A DNA stretch of 64,000 nt from JAOPZW01 sp963803375. Its GTDB lineage: Bacteria; Actinomycetota; Thermoleophilia; Solirubrobacterales; Solirubrobacteraceae. Below are positions 15,702 to 24,158 of the stretch, piece by piece. Within the stretch, counting starts at the first letter, position 1. Every line of letters begins with the position of its first letter. The position numbers and the translations under genes are program-made. The stretch lies in NCBI GenBank assembly GCA_963803375.1, contig CAWDMB010000008.1:124001-188000 (forward strand), in the 5' to 3' direction. Under the pieces are notes generated by a model, which worked only from the letters and a program-made list of their open reading frames with translations, was not told where the DNA came from and ran no database searches.

Positions 15702-16148
15702 CTAGGACCGGCAGTCCGCGCAGGCGCCGTGGAGCACGATCTCGTGCTCGGCGACCTCGAAGGTGACGCGGTCGGCGACGCGGCCGATCGTCTCCTCGAG
15801 CTCCGCGTCGGCGAAGGGGATGACCTCGCCGCAGTCGTCGCAGACCATGTGGTGATGGTGGTGCTCCGAGCCGGCGCGGTGCGGCTCGTAGCGCGCGATG
15901 CCCTGGCCGACGTCGAGGCGCGAGACGAGCCCGAGGCGCTCGAGCTCGTCGAGGATCCGGTAGACGCTCGCGCGGGCCACGGCGCGGCCGTCCTCGCGCA
16001 GGCGCGCCTCGATCTCGTACGCGGAGAGCGCGCAGGCCTGCGTGCCGAGGAGGTCGAGGACCCGGGCGCGCGCCCCGCCCCGGCGGAAGCCGGCGGCCGA
16101 CAGGCGCGCGGCGGCGTGATCGGTCCAGGAGAGGGTCGTGGCGGGCAT
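15702..16148 (-). CDS. Fur-family metalloregulator (Zur/Mur-like)
   Basis: 148 residues. Winged-helix N-terminal domain (LSAYEIEARLREDGRAVARASVYRILDELERLGLV), then the metal domain with a run of five His (EHHHHHMVCDDC) and two CxxC pairs, CDDC near residue 101 and CADC near 143, which form the structural zinc site of Zur/Fur/PerR proteins. Its position facing the metal importer implies control of that operon, so it is probably a zinc or manganese sensor, not the iron Fur. No clear Fur-type box is visible in front of the importer. It is divergent, 77 bp from the gene at 16226. Confidence 0.85.
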   Translation of the reverse strand: MPATTLSWTDHAAARLSAAGFRRGGARARVLDLLGTQACALSAYEIEARLREDGRAVARASVYRILDELERLGLVSRLDVGQGIARYEPHRAGSEHHHHHMVCDDCGEVIPFADAELEETIGRVADRVTFEVAEHEIVLHGACADCRS

Positions 16149-16225
16149 GCGCCGCACACAGGGTACGGCGTGGCGGCGACGTTGCACCACGCAGGAACGA
16201 CCGCGGCGCCGCCGAACCGCGGCCC

Positions 16226-17482
16226 ATGCGCAACCGCCAGTTGCACGCCGCGCTCGGCGCCTTCGCCGAGGAGGCGGCCTGGAAGCTCGCCGCCGAGGCC
16301 GAAGACGGCGCCGAGGTGCCCTTCGAGGTCGTCACCTCCGGCCGGCGCGACGCGCCGCTGTACTGCTACCGCCCGCTGACCGGCGACTTCATCGCCCAGC
16401 GCGTCGGGCTGCTCGAGGGTCTCGAGTCCTATCCGCGCGCCCTGCACGCGCTTGGCGTCTGCGGCGGCCTCGAGGCGTACCTGACCGCGCGCGGCGAGCC
16501 CGCGCCCACGGGACGCGACCGCGCCGTCGCCGCTGTGCGAACCCTCCTCGGACGCATCTTCGAGGACTCGACGAGCTTCGAGCTGCGGCCCGAGCGCTTC
16601 GCTCGCGCCTTCGCCGAGCTCGAGCACGCGCTCTACGAGCGGGCGAACGCCGAGACCGTCGTGATCGCGCCGCTGCTCGGGCTCGAGCTCGACTCCGAGG
16701 AGGTCGTGCTCGCCGACGACCTCGCGCTCGTGGCGGGCGACGCGTTCGGCGACGACGCGCCGTCGGAGGCCCTGTGGGCGCCCGGGGCGGAGCGCCCGCA
16801 CCTGCTCTGCGTCCTGCGCTGGGAGGCCGCCGCCGGCGACGTCACCCCGGTGGCCCACGCCCGCATCCGCCTGCGCCGGCTGCTCACCGCGCTGCGGCTG
16901 TTCGACGAGGGCGCGATCTCGTTCGGCCCGGAGGCATGGACGCGCACGGGCGCGGGCGCGTGGCAGCCCTTCGCGCTCGGTGCGCTCGGGCACCGCATGG
17001 GACCGGCGATCTGCGTCGTGTCCGAGCAGGAGGACGAGCTGCGCGCCTTCTGCTCGCTCGTGGCGCGGCGCACGCCGCGGGCGGGCGAGCTCGCCTGGGC
17101 GCTGCGGCGCTTCGACATGGCGTGCGACCGCGCCCTCCCGACCGACACCCTGACCGACGCCCTGCTCGCCCTGCGCGCGCTGCTGGAGCCCGAGGGCCCG
17201 GGCTCCGGGCGCCTGGCCGGCCGCGTCGCCGCGCTCTGCGCGCTGCCGGAGGACCGCGCGGAGCTCGCCGTGCGCGTCGCCCGCACGGCCGAGCTCGAGC
17301 GCGCGATCGTCGCTGGGGTCGCGGTCGCCCCGACGCTCGAGGCGCAGGTGCGCGAGCTGACCGGCCACCTGCGCGCGCTCCTGCGCGACGTCCTCTGCGG
17401 CCACCTCGACACCGACCTGCGCGCGCTCGCCGACGAGCTCATCGCCGAGGAGCTCGACGAGGAGCAGCCGACGCTGGCGTAG
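16226..17482 (+). CDS. Uncharacterised protein with possible HEPN-like C-terminus
   Basis: 418 residues, no signal peptide or membrane helix. The N-terminal two thirds mix helices and strands (VLRWEAAAGDVTPVAHARIRL) and are unassigned. The C-terminal part (TLTDALLALRALLEP, RLAGRVAALCA, VARTAELERAIVAG, LRALLRDVLCG) has the helix pattern and spacing of ApeA/HEPN-like domains, in which an R-x(4-6)-H-like motif often marks RNase activity; here the corresponding motif is not intact. It stands alone on the plus strand. I do not recognise a named family; the HEPN suggestion is inference from pattern. Confidence 0.6.
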   Translation: MRNRQLHAALGAFAEEAAWKLAAEAEDGAEVPFEVVTSGRRDAPLYCYRPLTGDFIAQRVGLLEGLESYPRALHALGVCGGLEAYLTARGEPAPTGRDRAVAAVRTLLGRIFEDSTSFELRPERFARAFAELEHALYERANAETVVIAPLLGLELDSEEVVLADDLALVAGDAFGDDAPSEALWAPGAERPHLLCVLRWEAAAGDVTPVAHARIRLRRLLTALRLFDEGAISFGPEAWTRTGAGAWQPFALGALGHRMGPAICVVSEQEDELRAFCSLVARRTPRAGELAWALRRFDMACDRALPTDTLTDALLALRALLEPEGPGSGRLAGRVAALCALPEDRAELAVRVARTAELERAIVAGVAVAPTLEAQVRELTGHLRALLRDVLCGHLDTDLRALADELIAEELDEEQPTLA

Positions 17483-17573
17483 CCCGGCCGGGGCGCCGCG
17501 GCTCGGCAACACCGTCCGCTCCGTGATACTCGGACGCGTGGCGGGTCATTTTCGCGCCGGGGGACGCGAGGTC

Positions 17574-17915
17574 ATGAGCGTGGCGCGGGCGGCGACGCCG
17601 ACCCATGAGCACCTGCGCGCCCGGCTCGCGTTCATCCTCGTCGCGTCGGTCGCGGTCGACCTCGTCGCGAGCGTGCTGATCTTCGTGTTCGAGCGACACG
17701 CGGCCGGGACCGAGATCACGACGTTGGGCGACGCGGTCTTCTGGACGAGCACGCAGCTGCTGACCGTCTCCTCCCAGCTGGCGAACCCGATCTCGACCCC
17801 GGCGCGCGTCCTCGACGTCATCCTGCAGGCGTACGCGATCTCCGTCGTGGCGGCGCTCGCCGGCTCGTTCGGCGCGTTCTTCCACCGCCGCGGGATGGAG
17901 CGCGATCCCGTCTAG
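17574..17915 (+). CDS. Two-helix ion-channel-like membrane protein with atypical filter
   Basis: 113 residues from ATG 17574 (a GTG at 17523 would add 17 residues). Layout TM1 (FILVASVAVDLVASVLIFVF), pore helix (LGDAVFWTSTQLLTVSSQL), TM2 (ILQAYAISVVAALAGSFGAFFH), as in 2TM potassium-channel domains. Where K+ channels have T-V-G-Y-G, this protein reads TVSSQLANP, so potassium selectivity is unlikely; it may be a non-selective pore or a non-conducting relative. No ligand-binding domain follows. Its last 4 bases overlap the end of the convergent ArsA-like gene. Confidence 0.65.
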   Translation: MSVARAATPTHEHLRARLAFILVASVAVDLVASVLIFVFERHAAGTEITTLGDAVFWTSTQLLTVSSQLANPISTPARVLDVILQAYAISVVAALAGSFGAFFHRRGMERDPV

Positions 17916-19006
17916 TCGAAGAGGTGAGCGTGCACGCGCACGAGCCCGTCGATGTCGTGCACGTCGCCGTCGAGCTGGGGCACGACGATCGGGTCGTGGT
18001 CCCCCGTGCGTGCGCGCAGCGTCGCGATCGCGGCGGCGTCGCGCTCGGCCAGGGCCCGCTCCTCGGCGTAGGCGCGCGCGACCTTGGCCGCGAGCTTCGC
18101 GTCGCCGAGCGCCGTCTCGAGCGCGGCGACGTCGGCCTCCGGCGGTCCGTCCTCGACCGCGTGGACGCGGTTGACCACGAGGCCGCCGAAGGGCATGCGC
18201 GCGTCGCGCAGCTTGCCGACGAAGAAGACCGCCTCCTCGACGGGCTCGCGCTCGGGCGAGCTGACGACGAGGAACGTCGTGGCCGGGTCGGTCAGCAGCG
18301 CCTTGACGCCCTCGGCCCGCTCCTTGAAGCCGTCGATGAGGCCGCCGAGCGCGCGGAAGAAGACGCCGAGGTCCTCGAGCAGGTCGACGCCGGTGAGGCG
18401 CCTGAGCACGCCGAAGACCACGCTCGTCCCGCGGCCGACGACGCGCGCCGCCAGACCGGTCGGGGCCAGGAAGACGCGCAGCGCGCGGCCCTCGAAGAAG
18501 CCGGTCAGGCGGTCGGGGGCGTCGAGGAAGTCGAGGGCGTTGCGCGACGGCGGGGTGTCGAGGACGAGGACGTCGAAGCGCCCCGAGCGGTCGAGCTCGA
18601 AGAGCTTGGCCACCGCCGTGAACTCCTGCGACCCGACCACGGCGCCCGAGAGCTGCTGGTAGATGCGGTTGGAGAGGACCTCGTCGCGCGTCCGCGCGTC
18701 GGGGGCCAGGCGCTCGATGAGCTCGTCGAACGTGCGCTTGGCGTCGAGCATCATCGCCCAGAGCTCGCCGCGCATCTCGATCCCGTGGCCGGCGAAGCGC
18801 GCGGGGTCGACGAGCACGGGCTCGTTGCCGAGCTCCTCGAGGCCGAGCGCGGTGGCCAGGCGCCGGGCGGGGTCGATCGTCACCACCGCGACGCGGTGGC
18901 CGTCGGCTGCGAGGCCCATGGCGAGCGCAGCGGACGTCGTCGTCTTGCCCACGCCGCCCGAGCCGGCGCAGATGACGACGCGCTTGCCCTCCAGGCGCTC
19001 CCTCAC
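17912..19006 (-). CDS. ArsA/GET3-like ATPase, second of a pair
   Basis: 364 residues. Walker A GSGGVGKTT (residues 15-23) with the ArsA-type deviant pattern, switch I-like DPARRLATALG, and the switch II region LDTPPSRNALDFLDAP. The signature Lys of the deviant P-loop is replaced by Ser16, whereas the partner upstream keeps Lys16. The family couples ATP to membrane-protein targeting or anion transport; in mycobacteria a comparable adjacent pair (Rv3679-Rv3680) forms a heteromeric complex. The ATGA overlap with the preceding gene at 19003-19006 supports a heterodimer. No arsenic-binding Cys triad is seen. Confidence 0.85.
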   Translation of the reverse strand: MRERLEGKRVVICAGSGGVGKTTTSAALAMGLAADGHRVAVVTIDPARRLATALGLEELGNEPVLVDPARFAGHGIEMRGELWAMMLDAKRTFDELIERLAPDARTRDEVLSNRIYQQLSGAVVGSQEFTAVAKLFELDRSGRFDVLVLDTPPSRNALDFLDAPDRLTGFFEGRALRVFLAPTGLAARVVGRGTSVVFGVLRRLTGVDLLEDLGVFFRALGGLIDGFKERAEGVKALLTDPATTFLVVSSPEREPVEEAVFFVGKLRDARMPFGGLVVNRVHAVEDGPPEADVAALETALGDAKLAAKVARAYAEERALAERDAAAIATLRARTGDHDPIVVPQLDGDVHDIDGLVRVHAHLFD

Positions 19007-19914
19007 AGCGCTCCCTGAAGCTCGGTCGCTAGCCGCTCGAGCTCGGCGCGTCCGAGCGACGCCGAGGCCAGGAACGGGAGCGTGGCGACCGGCGCGCGGG
19101 CGTGGCGTCGCAGACGGCGCAGCTGCGAGCGCTGGGCCTGCGCACGGGCGTGCATCGCGCGGGCGGCGCGGACGGGGGCGCCCCCGTCGGTGGCGGCGAC
19201 GAGCGCCTGCGCCTCACCGGCGCTGAAGCGCTGGGCCAGAACGGCGTTGGCCACGACGAGCCCGACCTCGAGACCGACGGCCGCGTGGACGGCGTCCTGG
19301 AGGGCGAGCGCCTCGGTGACCGGCATCTCCTCCGGCCGGGCCACCGCGACGACGCCGGTCCGGGCCGGGTCGGAGAGCATCGCGTCGATCGTACGGCCCT
19401 GGCGCGCGACCCGGCCCACGCGCGCCACCTCGGCGAAGGTCCGCGGCGCCGTGAGCACGGCGACGCCGTGGCCGGTCGCGGGCGCGTCGAGGACGACGAG
19501 GTCGTAGGGCTCGGCCCCGGGTGCGCGGCGCGCGGGCTGGGTGAGCTCCCAGACCTTGCCGACCGTGAGCAGCTCGCGCATGCCGGGGGTCGCGGCGGCG
19601 AAGAGCCCGAACCTGCGGCTCGCGCGGAGCACGTCGGCGAACGCCCGCGCGGGCAGCTGCTCGGCGAGGTACTCCTCGAGCGCGTCCTCGGGGTCGATCG
19701 ACAGGTGGTGCAGGCCGGTGGCGAGCTCGGCCTCGCGGGCGCCGCTGCCGCCGAGCGCGCGCGAGACGTCGTCGCGGCGCGCGACCTCGGCGATGATCGT
19801 CCGCCGCCCGCTGCGCGCGGCCACGAGGCCGATCGCGGCCGCGACCGTCGACTTGCCGACGCCCCCCTTGCCGGTGACGACGATCAGATCGCGGGCCAGC
19901 AGCGGGGTGGGCAT
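19003..19914 (-). CDS. ArsA/GET3-like ATPase, first of a pair
   Basis: 303 residues. Deviant Walker A GKGGVGKST (residues 15-23) with Lys16, then IIAEVARRDDVSRALG, and switch II LVVLDAPATGHGV. It lacks the long insert of the partner and is shorter. Start ATG 19914 is supported by the family's N-terminal LIVVTGKGG strand. It is divergent from parA, with 69 bp between starts, so a P-loop ATPase pair and the ParA/FtsZ pair share one short intergenic region. Confidence 0.85.
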   Translation of the reverse strand: MPTPLLARDLIVVTGKGGVGKSTVAAAIGLVAARSGRRTIIAEVARRDDVSRALGGSGAREAELATGLHHLSIDPEDALEEYLAEQLPARAFADVLRASRRFGLFAAATPGMRELLTVGKVWELTQPARRAPGAEPYDLVVLDAPATGHGVAVLTAPRTFAEVARVGRVARQGRTIDAMLSDPARTGVVAVARPEEMPVTEALALQDAVHAAVGLEVGLVVANAVLAQRFSAGEAQALVAATDGGAPVRAARAMHARAQAQRSQLRRLRRHARAPVATLPFLASASLGRAELERLATELQGAL

Positions 19915-19983
19915 CCGATGGCGATGCTAGACCTCCGGGGCGAGTGAAGGATTCGCCCGGAGCCGGGCGAATACGGCGCTGTC

Positions 19984-20757
19984 ATGAAGCGTGCGCACAA
20001 GCCGAAGGTCATCGCCTTCGCCAACCAGAAGGGAGGCGTCGCCAAGACGACGACCGCGCTGAACCTCGCGGTGGCCTTCTCGGAGAAGGGCTTCCGTGTG
20101 CTGTGCGTCGACATGGACCCGCAGGGCAACCTGACGATGTCCCAGGGCGTGGACCCCGACGGCGTCGAGCTGTCGATGTTCGACGTGCTCGTCCACCGCA
20201 CGTCGATCCGCGAGGTCATCCGCCGGCGCGAGATCGACGTCGCGTGCGCCTCGATCGACCTCGCCGGCGCCGAGATCGCGATGAGCGCGCAGATCGGCCG
20301 CGAGCGCTCGCTGCAGAAGGCGCTGCGCGCGGTCGTCGACGACTACGACTTCGTCTGCATCGACACGCCGCCGAGCCTCGGCCTGCTCACGATCAACGCG
20401 CTCACGGCCGCCGACAAGGTGATCGTCCCCGTGCAGTGCGAGTATCTGTCGATGCGCGGACTCGTGCAGCTGCAGAACACGCTCTCGATGATCCGCGAGA
20501 ACCTCAATCCCGGCGTCGCGATCGAGGGGATCCTGCCGACGCTCATGGACACGCGGACGACCCACGCGAAGGAGGCGATCGAGATCCTCGAGGAGAGCTT
20601 CGGCGAGCGCGTCTTCGCGTCGCGCATCCGCAAGACGATCCGCTTCGCCGAGGCGCCCGTGAAGGGGATGTCGGTGCTCAAGTACGATCCGGACGGGATC
20701 GCCGCCCAGTCCTATCGCGATCTCGCGAAGGAGGTCCTCGGCAATGGCAAGCGGTAA
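19984..20757 (+). CDS. ParA/Soj-family ATPase coupled to FtsZ
   Basis: 257 residues. Deviant Walker A KGGVAKTT (residues 16-23) with signature Lys16, Walker A' DMDPQGNLT, Walker B CIDTPPSLG, and the ParA-specific QCEYLSMRGL and TMDTRTTHA-like ILPTLMDTRT region. No ParB follows; instead the gene overlaps ftsZ by 14 nt. ATP-driven ParA-like proteins such as MipZ and MinD position FtsZ, so a role in placing the division machinery is plausible, although chromosome segregation with a distant ParB cannot be excluded. There is no C-terminal membrane-targeting helix of the MinD type. Confidence 0.9.
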   Translation: MKRAHKPKVIAFANQKGGVAKTTTALNLAVAFSEKGFRVLCVDMDPQGNLTMSQGVDPDGVELSMFDVLVHRTSIREVIRRREIDVACASIDLAGAEIAMSAQIGRERSLQKALRAVVDDYDFVCIDTPPSLGLLTINALTAADKVIVPVQCEYLSMRGLVQLQNTLSMIRENLNPGVAIEGILPTLMDTRTTHAKEAIEILEESFGERVFASRIRKTIRFAEAPVKGMSVLKYDPDGIAAQSYRDLAKEVLGNGKR

Positions 20758-22204
20758 GCGCGCGAGCATGAGGGAGGGGCCGCTGTCCGCCCTCTTCCGC
20801 AAGACCGAGGAGGCGGCCGAGCAGGCCGAGGAGGCCGGCCGCGCCGCGCAGGAGACGACCGCCCCGGCGCCGGCGACGCCCGCCGGGAAACAGAGCAGCG
20901 GTCCCGAGGCCGGGAAACAGAGCAGCGGTCCCGAGACCGCGTATCCGCACCCCGCGCTCGGCTCGCGCGAGCTGCCGCCCGACGACCCGCCGCGGCGCAT
21001 CCCCACGCCGCAGGAGCGCCTGCGTCACGCGTTCAGCGCCGACCTGCCCGTCGACCTCCTCGACCGCGCGCCGGCGCGCGCCGCCGACGAGTCCGCCGGG
21101 GACGCGGTGCCGTGGCGCGAGGCGCGGTCCGAGGGCCAGCCCGTGCTGCGGGTCGTCGGCGTCGGCGGCGGAGGCGTCAACGCCGTCAACCGCATGGTCG
21201 AGGCGCAGGTCGAGGGCGTGGAGTTCGTCGCCGTCAACAGCGATCTGCAGTCGCTGCAGCAGTCGACCGCGGACGTCACGCTGCACATCGGCCCGCAGGT
21301 CACGCGCGGCCTGGGCGCCGGCTCGAACCCCGAGCTCGGGCGCCAGGCGGCGATGGAGGACCACGACCGCATCAAGTCGCTGCTCAAGGGCTCGGACATG
21401 GTCTTCATCGCCGCCGGCGCCGGCGGCGGCACGGGCACGGGCGCGGCGCCGATCGTCGCGCGCATCGCCCGCGAGATCGGGGCGCTGACGGTCGGCATCG
21501 TGACGAAGCCGTTCGGCTTCGAGGGCTCGCGGCGCGCGCAGACGGCCGACGTCGGGATCACGTCGCTGGGCGCGGAGGTCGACACGCTGATCGTCGTGCC
21601 CAACAACCGCCTGCTGTCCGTGCTCGACAAGCAGACCTCGATGATCGACGCCTTCCGCGTCGCCGACGACGTGCTGCGCCAGGGCGTGCAGGGCGTCTCG
21701 GACCTCGTCACGCTGCCGGGCCTCATCAACCTCGACTTCGCCGACGTTCGCACGATCATGTCCGAGGCCGGCGACGCGCTGCTGGGGATCGGCATGGGCA
21801 TGGGCGAGGGCCGCGCGATCGCGGCCGCCCAGGCCGCCACCGCGTCGCCGCTGCTCGAGACGAGCATGGAGGGCGCGCGCAAGATTCTGCTCTCGATCAC
21901 CGGCGGTCCCGACCTCTCGCTGTGGGAGGTCAACGAGGCGGCGAAGGCGGTGTCGGAGGCCGCCCACCCCGACGCGAGCATCATCTTCGGCGCCATGGTC
22001 GACGACAAGCTCGATCACGAGGTGTGGGTAACCGTCGTCGCCACGGGCTATGGCGGCGAGCGTCCGCGGCGCACGGAGCGCCGGGGCTTCGAGGAGCCGG
22101 CCGGGGAGCCGCGCGTTGAGCGGCGCAACGGCCCGACGAGCACGCGGCGCACGGGCCTCGGCGTCACCGAGATCGACGTGCCGGAGTTCATCCCGCGCCG
22201 CTGA
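20744..22204 (+). CDS. ftsZ: FtsZ-like tubulin GTPase with long N-terminal extension
   Basis: 486 residues. Residues 1-~130 are a charged, low-complexity extension containing a perfect repeat of GKQSSGPEA; the GTPase starts at LRVVGVGGGGVNAVNRM. Then come VNSDLQSL, the tubulin signature GGGTGTGAAP, the PNNRLL loop and the catalytic T7 loop GLINLDFADVRTIM, all intact. The C-terminus ends in GVTEIDVPEFIPRR, the conserved tail that binds FtsA, SepF and other partners. The ATG follows AAGGAGG by 9 nt inside the parA gene. FtsZ usually starts within ~15 residues of the GTPase, so the extension is unusual. Whether a second ftsZ lies in a dcw cluster elsewhere cannot be seen here. Confidence 0.92.
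   Translation: MASGKRASMREGPLSALFRKTEEAAEQAEEAGRAAQETTAPAPATPAGKQSSGPEAGKQSSGPETAYPHPALGSRELPPDDPPRRIPTPQERLRHAFSADLPVDLLDRAPARAADESAGDAVPWREARSEGQPVLRVVGVGGGGVNAVNRMVEAQVEGVEFVAVNSDLQSLQQSTADVTLHIGPQVTRGLGAGSNPELGRQAAMEDHDRIKSLLKGSDMVFIAAGAGGGTGTGAAPIVARIAREIGALTVGIVTKPFGFEGSRRAQTADVGITSLGAEVDTLIVVPNNRLLSVLDKQTSMIDAFRVADDVLRQGVQGVSDLVTLPGLINLDFADVRTIMSEAGDALLGIGMGMGEGRAIAAAQAATASPLLETSMEGARKILLSITGGPDLSLWEVNEAAKAVSEAAHPDASIIFGAMVDDKLDHEVWVTVVATGYGGERPRRTERRGFEEPAGEPRVERRNGPTSTRRTGLGVTEIDVPEFIPRR
20882..20935. repeat. Perfect 27-bp tandem duplication inside ftsZ
   Basis: Units 20882-20908 and 20909-20935 are identical (start GCCGGGAAACAGAGCAGCGG). In frame, it duplicates nine residues of the FtsZ N-terminal extension. 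Because the DNA copies are identical, including silent positions, the duplication is probably recent or still slipping. Confidence 0.9.
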
Positions 22205-22218
22205 GCGCTGCGCAGAGC

Positions 22219-23682
22219 ATGGTGGCCGCGGGCCACCCCGTTACCGCCGAGGCCGGCGCCCGCGTTCTGCGCGAGGGTGGCAACGCCGTCGACGCGGCCG
22301 TCGGCGCGGCGCTCGCCTCGTGGACGGCCGAGCCGCTGCTCACCGGTCCCGGTGCCGGCGGCTACCTGCTCGTGGCGGGCGCGGGCGAGACCCCGACGCT
22401 CCTGGACTTCTTCGTCGAGGCGCCCGGGCGGGCCGCCGATCCGGTCGCGCGCAGCCCGCTCGTGCCCGTCGACGTCTACTTCGGCGACGTCGTCCAGCGC
22501 TTCCACGTCGGGGCGGCGTCGTGCGGCGCGCCCGGGGTGCCGGCCGGACTGGCAGCGGCGCTCGAGCGCTGGGGCACGGTGCCCGCGGCCGAGCTCGCGG
22601 CGCCGGCGGCGGCGCTGGCGCGAGCGGGCGTGGAGGTCAGCGCCGCGCAGGCCTACGTCTTCGAGATCCTCGAGGGGATCCTGCTCTCGACGCCCGAAGC
22701 GCGGGCGGCCTTCGCGCCGGCCGGGCGCGCGCTGCGCGAGGGCGAGCGCTTCGCCAGCGCGGAGCTCGCCCGGACGATCGAGCGCTTCGGCGCCGAGGGC
22801 GCCGCCCCGTTCTACACGGGCGACCTCGCCGCGGCCGTCGCCGACTGGCTCGCCGGCTCCGGCGGCCAGCTCTCGCGCGCCGACCTCGAGGCCTACGCGG
22901 CCGTCCCGCGCGCGCCGGTGCAGGCACGCTACCGCGGGCGCGACGTGCTCACCAACCCGCCGCCGTCGGCGGGCGGGACGCTGCTCGCGCTCGCGCTCGC
23001 GCGCCTCGACGCGCGCGGGTCCCGCCCGCCCCGCCTGGGCGACGTCGTGGCCGTCATGGAGGAGGCCCAGGCGCAGCGCACGCCGGCCTTCGTCGCCGGG
23101 CTGGCCGAGCCGGGCTTCGCCGAGCGCTTCCTCGCCGCGCACCTAGGCTCGACGACGCACATCTCGGTCGTCGACGCCGACGGCCTCGCGTGCTCGATGA
23201 CGTGCACGAACGGCGAGGGCTCGGGGATGGTCGTGCCGGGCACCGGCATCCACGTCAACAACGTCATGGGCGAGGAGGACCTCTCGCCGCTGGGCCTCTT
23301 CACGGCGCCGTCCGGGCTGCGGATGCCGTCGATGATGGCCCCGACCGTGGTGCTCGGACCCGACGGCGAGGTCGAGCTCGTGCTCGGCAGCGCGGGCTCG
23401 AACCGGATCCGCTCGGCGATCCTGCAGGTCGTCGTCGGCGTCGTCGACCACGGGCTGCGCGCGCGCGAGGCAGTGCTGGCTCCGCGCGTGCACTTCGAGG
23501 ACGGCGTCGTCTACGCCGAGCCCGGCGTGTCGCTGGACGAGCTCGGTGGACGCGAGGTCGTCGCCTTCGCCGCGCGCAACCTCTTCTTCGGCGGCGCCCA
23601 GGCGGTCGAGCGCGACCGCCGCACGGGGGCGCTCTCGGGCGCCGGCGATCCGCGCCGCGGCGGCGCGGCCGTGGCCGCGTGA
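22219..23682 (+). CDS. Gamma-glutamyltransferase family protein
   Basis: 487 residues. Ntn-hydrolase of the GGT family: GHPVTAEAGARVLREGGNAVDAAV at the N-terminus, the processing/catalytic Thr in GSTTHISVVDADG near residue 312 and the downstream substrate loop MPSMMAPTVVLG and GSAGSNRIRSAILQV. It should be made as a proenzyme that cuts itself before that Thr. There is no signal peptide, so it resembles cytoplasmic YwrD-type members rather than secreted glutathione-degrading GGT. It starts 14 bp after ftsZ and runs into a lipoprotein gene by a GTGA overlap. Confidence 0.85.
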   Translation: MVAAGHPVTAEAGARVLREGGNAVDAAVGAALASWTAEPLLTGPGAGGYLLVAGAGETPTLLDFFVEAPGRAADPVARSPLVPVDVYFGDVVQRFHVGAASCGAPGVPAGLAAALERWGTVPAAELAAPAAALARAGVEVSAAQAYVFEILEGILLSTPEARAAFAPAGRALREGERFASAELARTIERFGAEGAAPFYTGDLAAAVADWLAGSGGQLSRADLEAYAAVPRAPVQARYRGRDVLTNPPPSAGGTLLALALARLDARGSRPPRLGDVVAVMEEAQAQRTPAFVAGLAEPGFAERFLAAHLGSTTHISVVDADGLACSMTCTNGEGSGMVVPGTGIHVNNVMGEEDLSPLGLFTAPSGLRMPSMMAPTVVLGPDGEVELVLGSAGSNRIRSAILQVVVGVVDHGLRAREAVLAPRVHFEDGVVYAEPGVSLDELGGREVVAFAARNLFFGGAQAVERDRRTGALSGAGDPRRGGAAVAA

Positions 23683-24149
23683 GACCCCACCGTGGGTCCT
23701 CCCACGGCGACGCCCCGAGCCCGGCGGGGCGGTCCGCAGGGAGACCCCTCGCGGCGGTGCTCGTCGCCCTCGTCGCGGCCGGCGCGGCCGGATGCGGAGG
23801 CGAGGCGGCCGACCTCTTCGCGGTCACGCGCGCCGGCTCGATCCCCGGGGCGGCGCTGGCGCTGCGGATCACCGACGACGGGCGGGCATCGTGCAACGGG
23901 CGCCCGCTCGTCGACATCTCGAGCGACCAGCTCATCCGCGCCCGCGACGCCGCGCGCGAGCTGGGCGACCCGGCGCGGGCGCGTCTCACGCTGGCCGCGC
24001 GCCCCGGCTCGGTGCTGCGCTATCGCGTGCGCACCGAGGACGGGTCCGTCGTCTGGAGCGACACGTCGCGCGGCCAACCGCCGGTGCTGTTCGCGCTGGC
24101 CAAGCTCACGCGCGACGTCGCGCGCGGCCCCTGTGGCCTGCCGCGCTGA
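23679..24149 (+). CDS. Lipoprotein of unknown function
   Basis: 156 residues from a GTG whose GTGA overlaps the stop of the gamma-glutamyltransferase. After a long, basic N-region (about 20 residues) comes a hydrophobic core and the lipobox VAAGAAGC, so the mature protein is membrane-anchored outside. The mature part contains SIPGAALALRITDDGRASCNGRPLVDI, RLTLAARPGSVLRYRV and a C-terminal Cys; the two Cys may pair. Similar short secreted proteins are common in actinobacteria without assigned function. The operon ends at the hairpin at 24159. Confidence 0.7.
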   Translation: MRPHRGSSHGDAPSPAGRSAGRPLAAVLVALVAAGAAGCGGEAADLFAVTRAGSIPGAALALRITDDGRASCNGRPLVDISSDQLIRARDAARELGDPARARLTLAARPGSVLRYRVRTEDGSVVWSDTSRGQPPVLFALAKLTRDVARGPCGLPR

Positions 24150-24158
24150 TCCGCCGCC

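Noticed and set aside
19984..20757. Plasmid or chromosome partition locus (parAB-parS)
   Set aside because: No parB and no parS-like 16-bp palindrome in the region; the gene is coupled to ftsZ.
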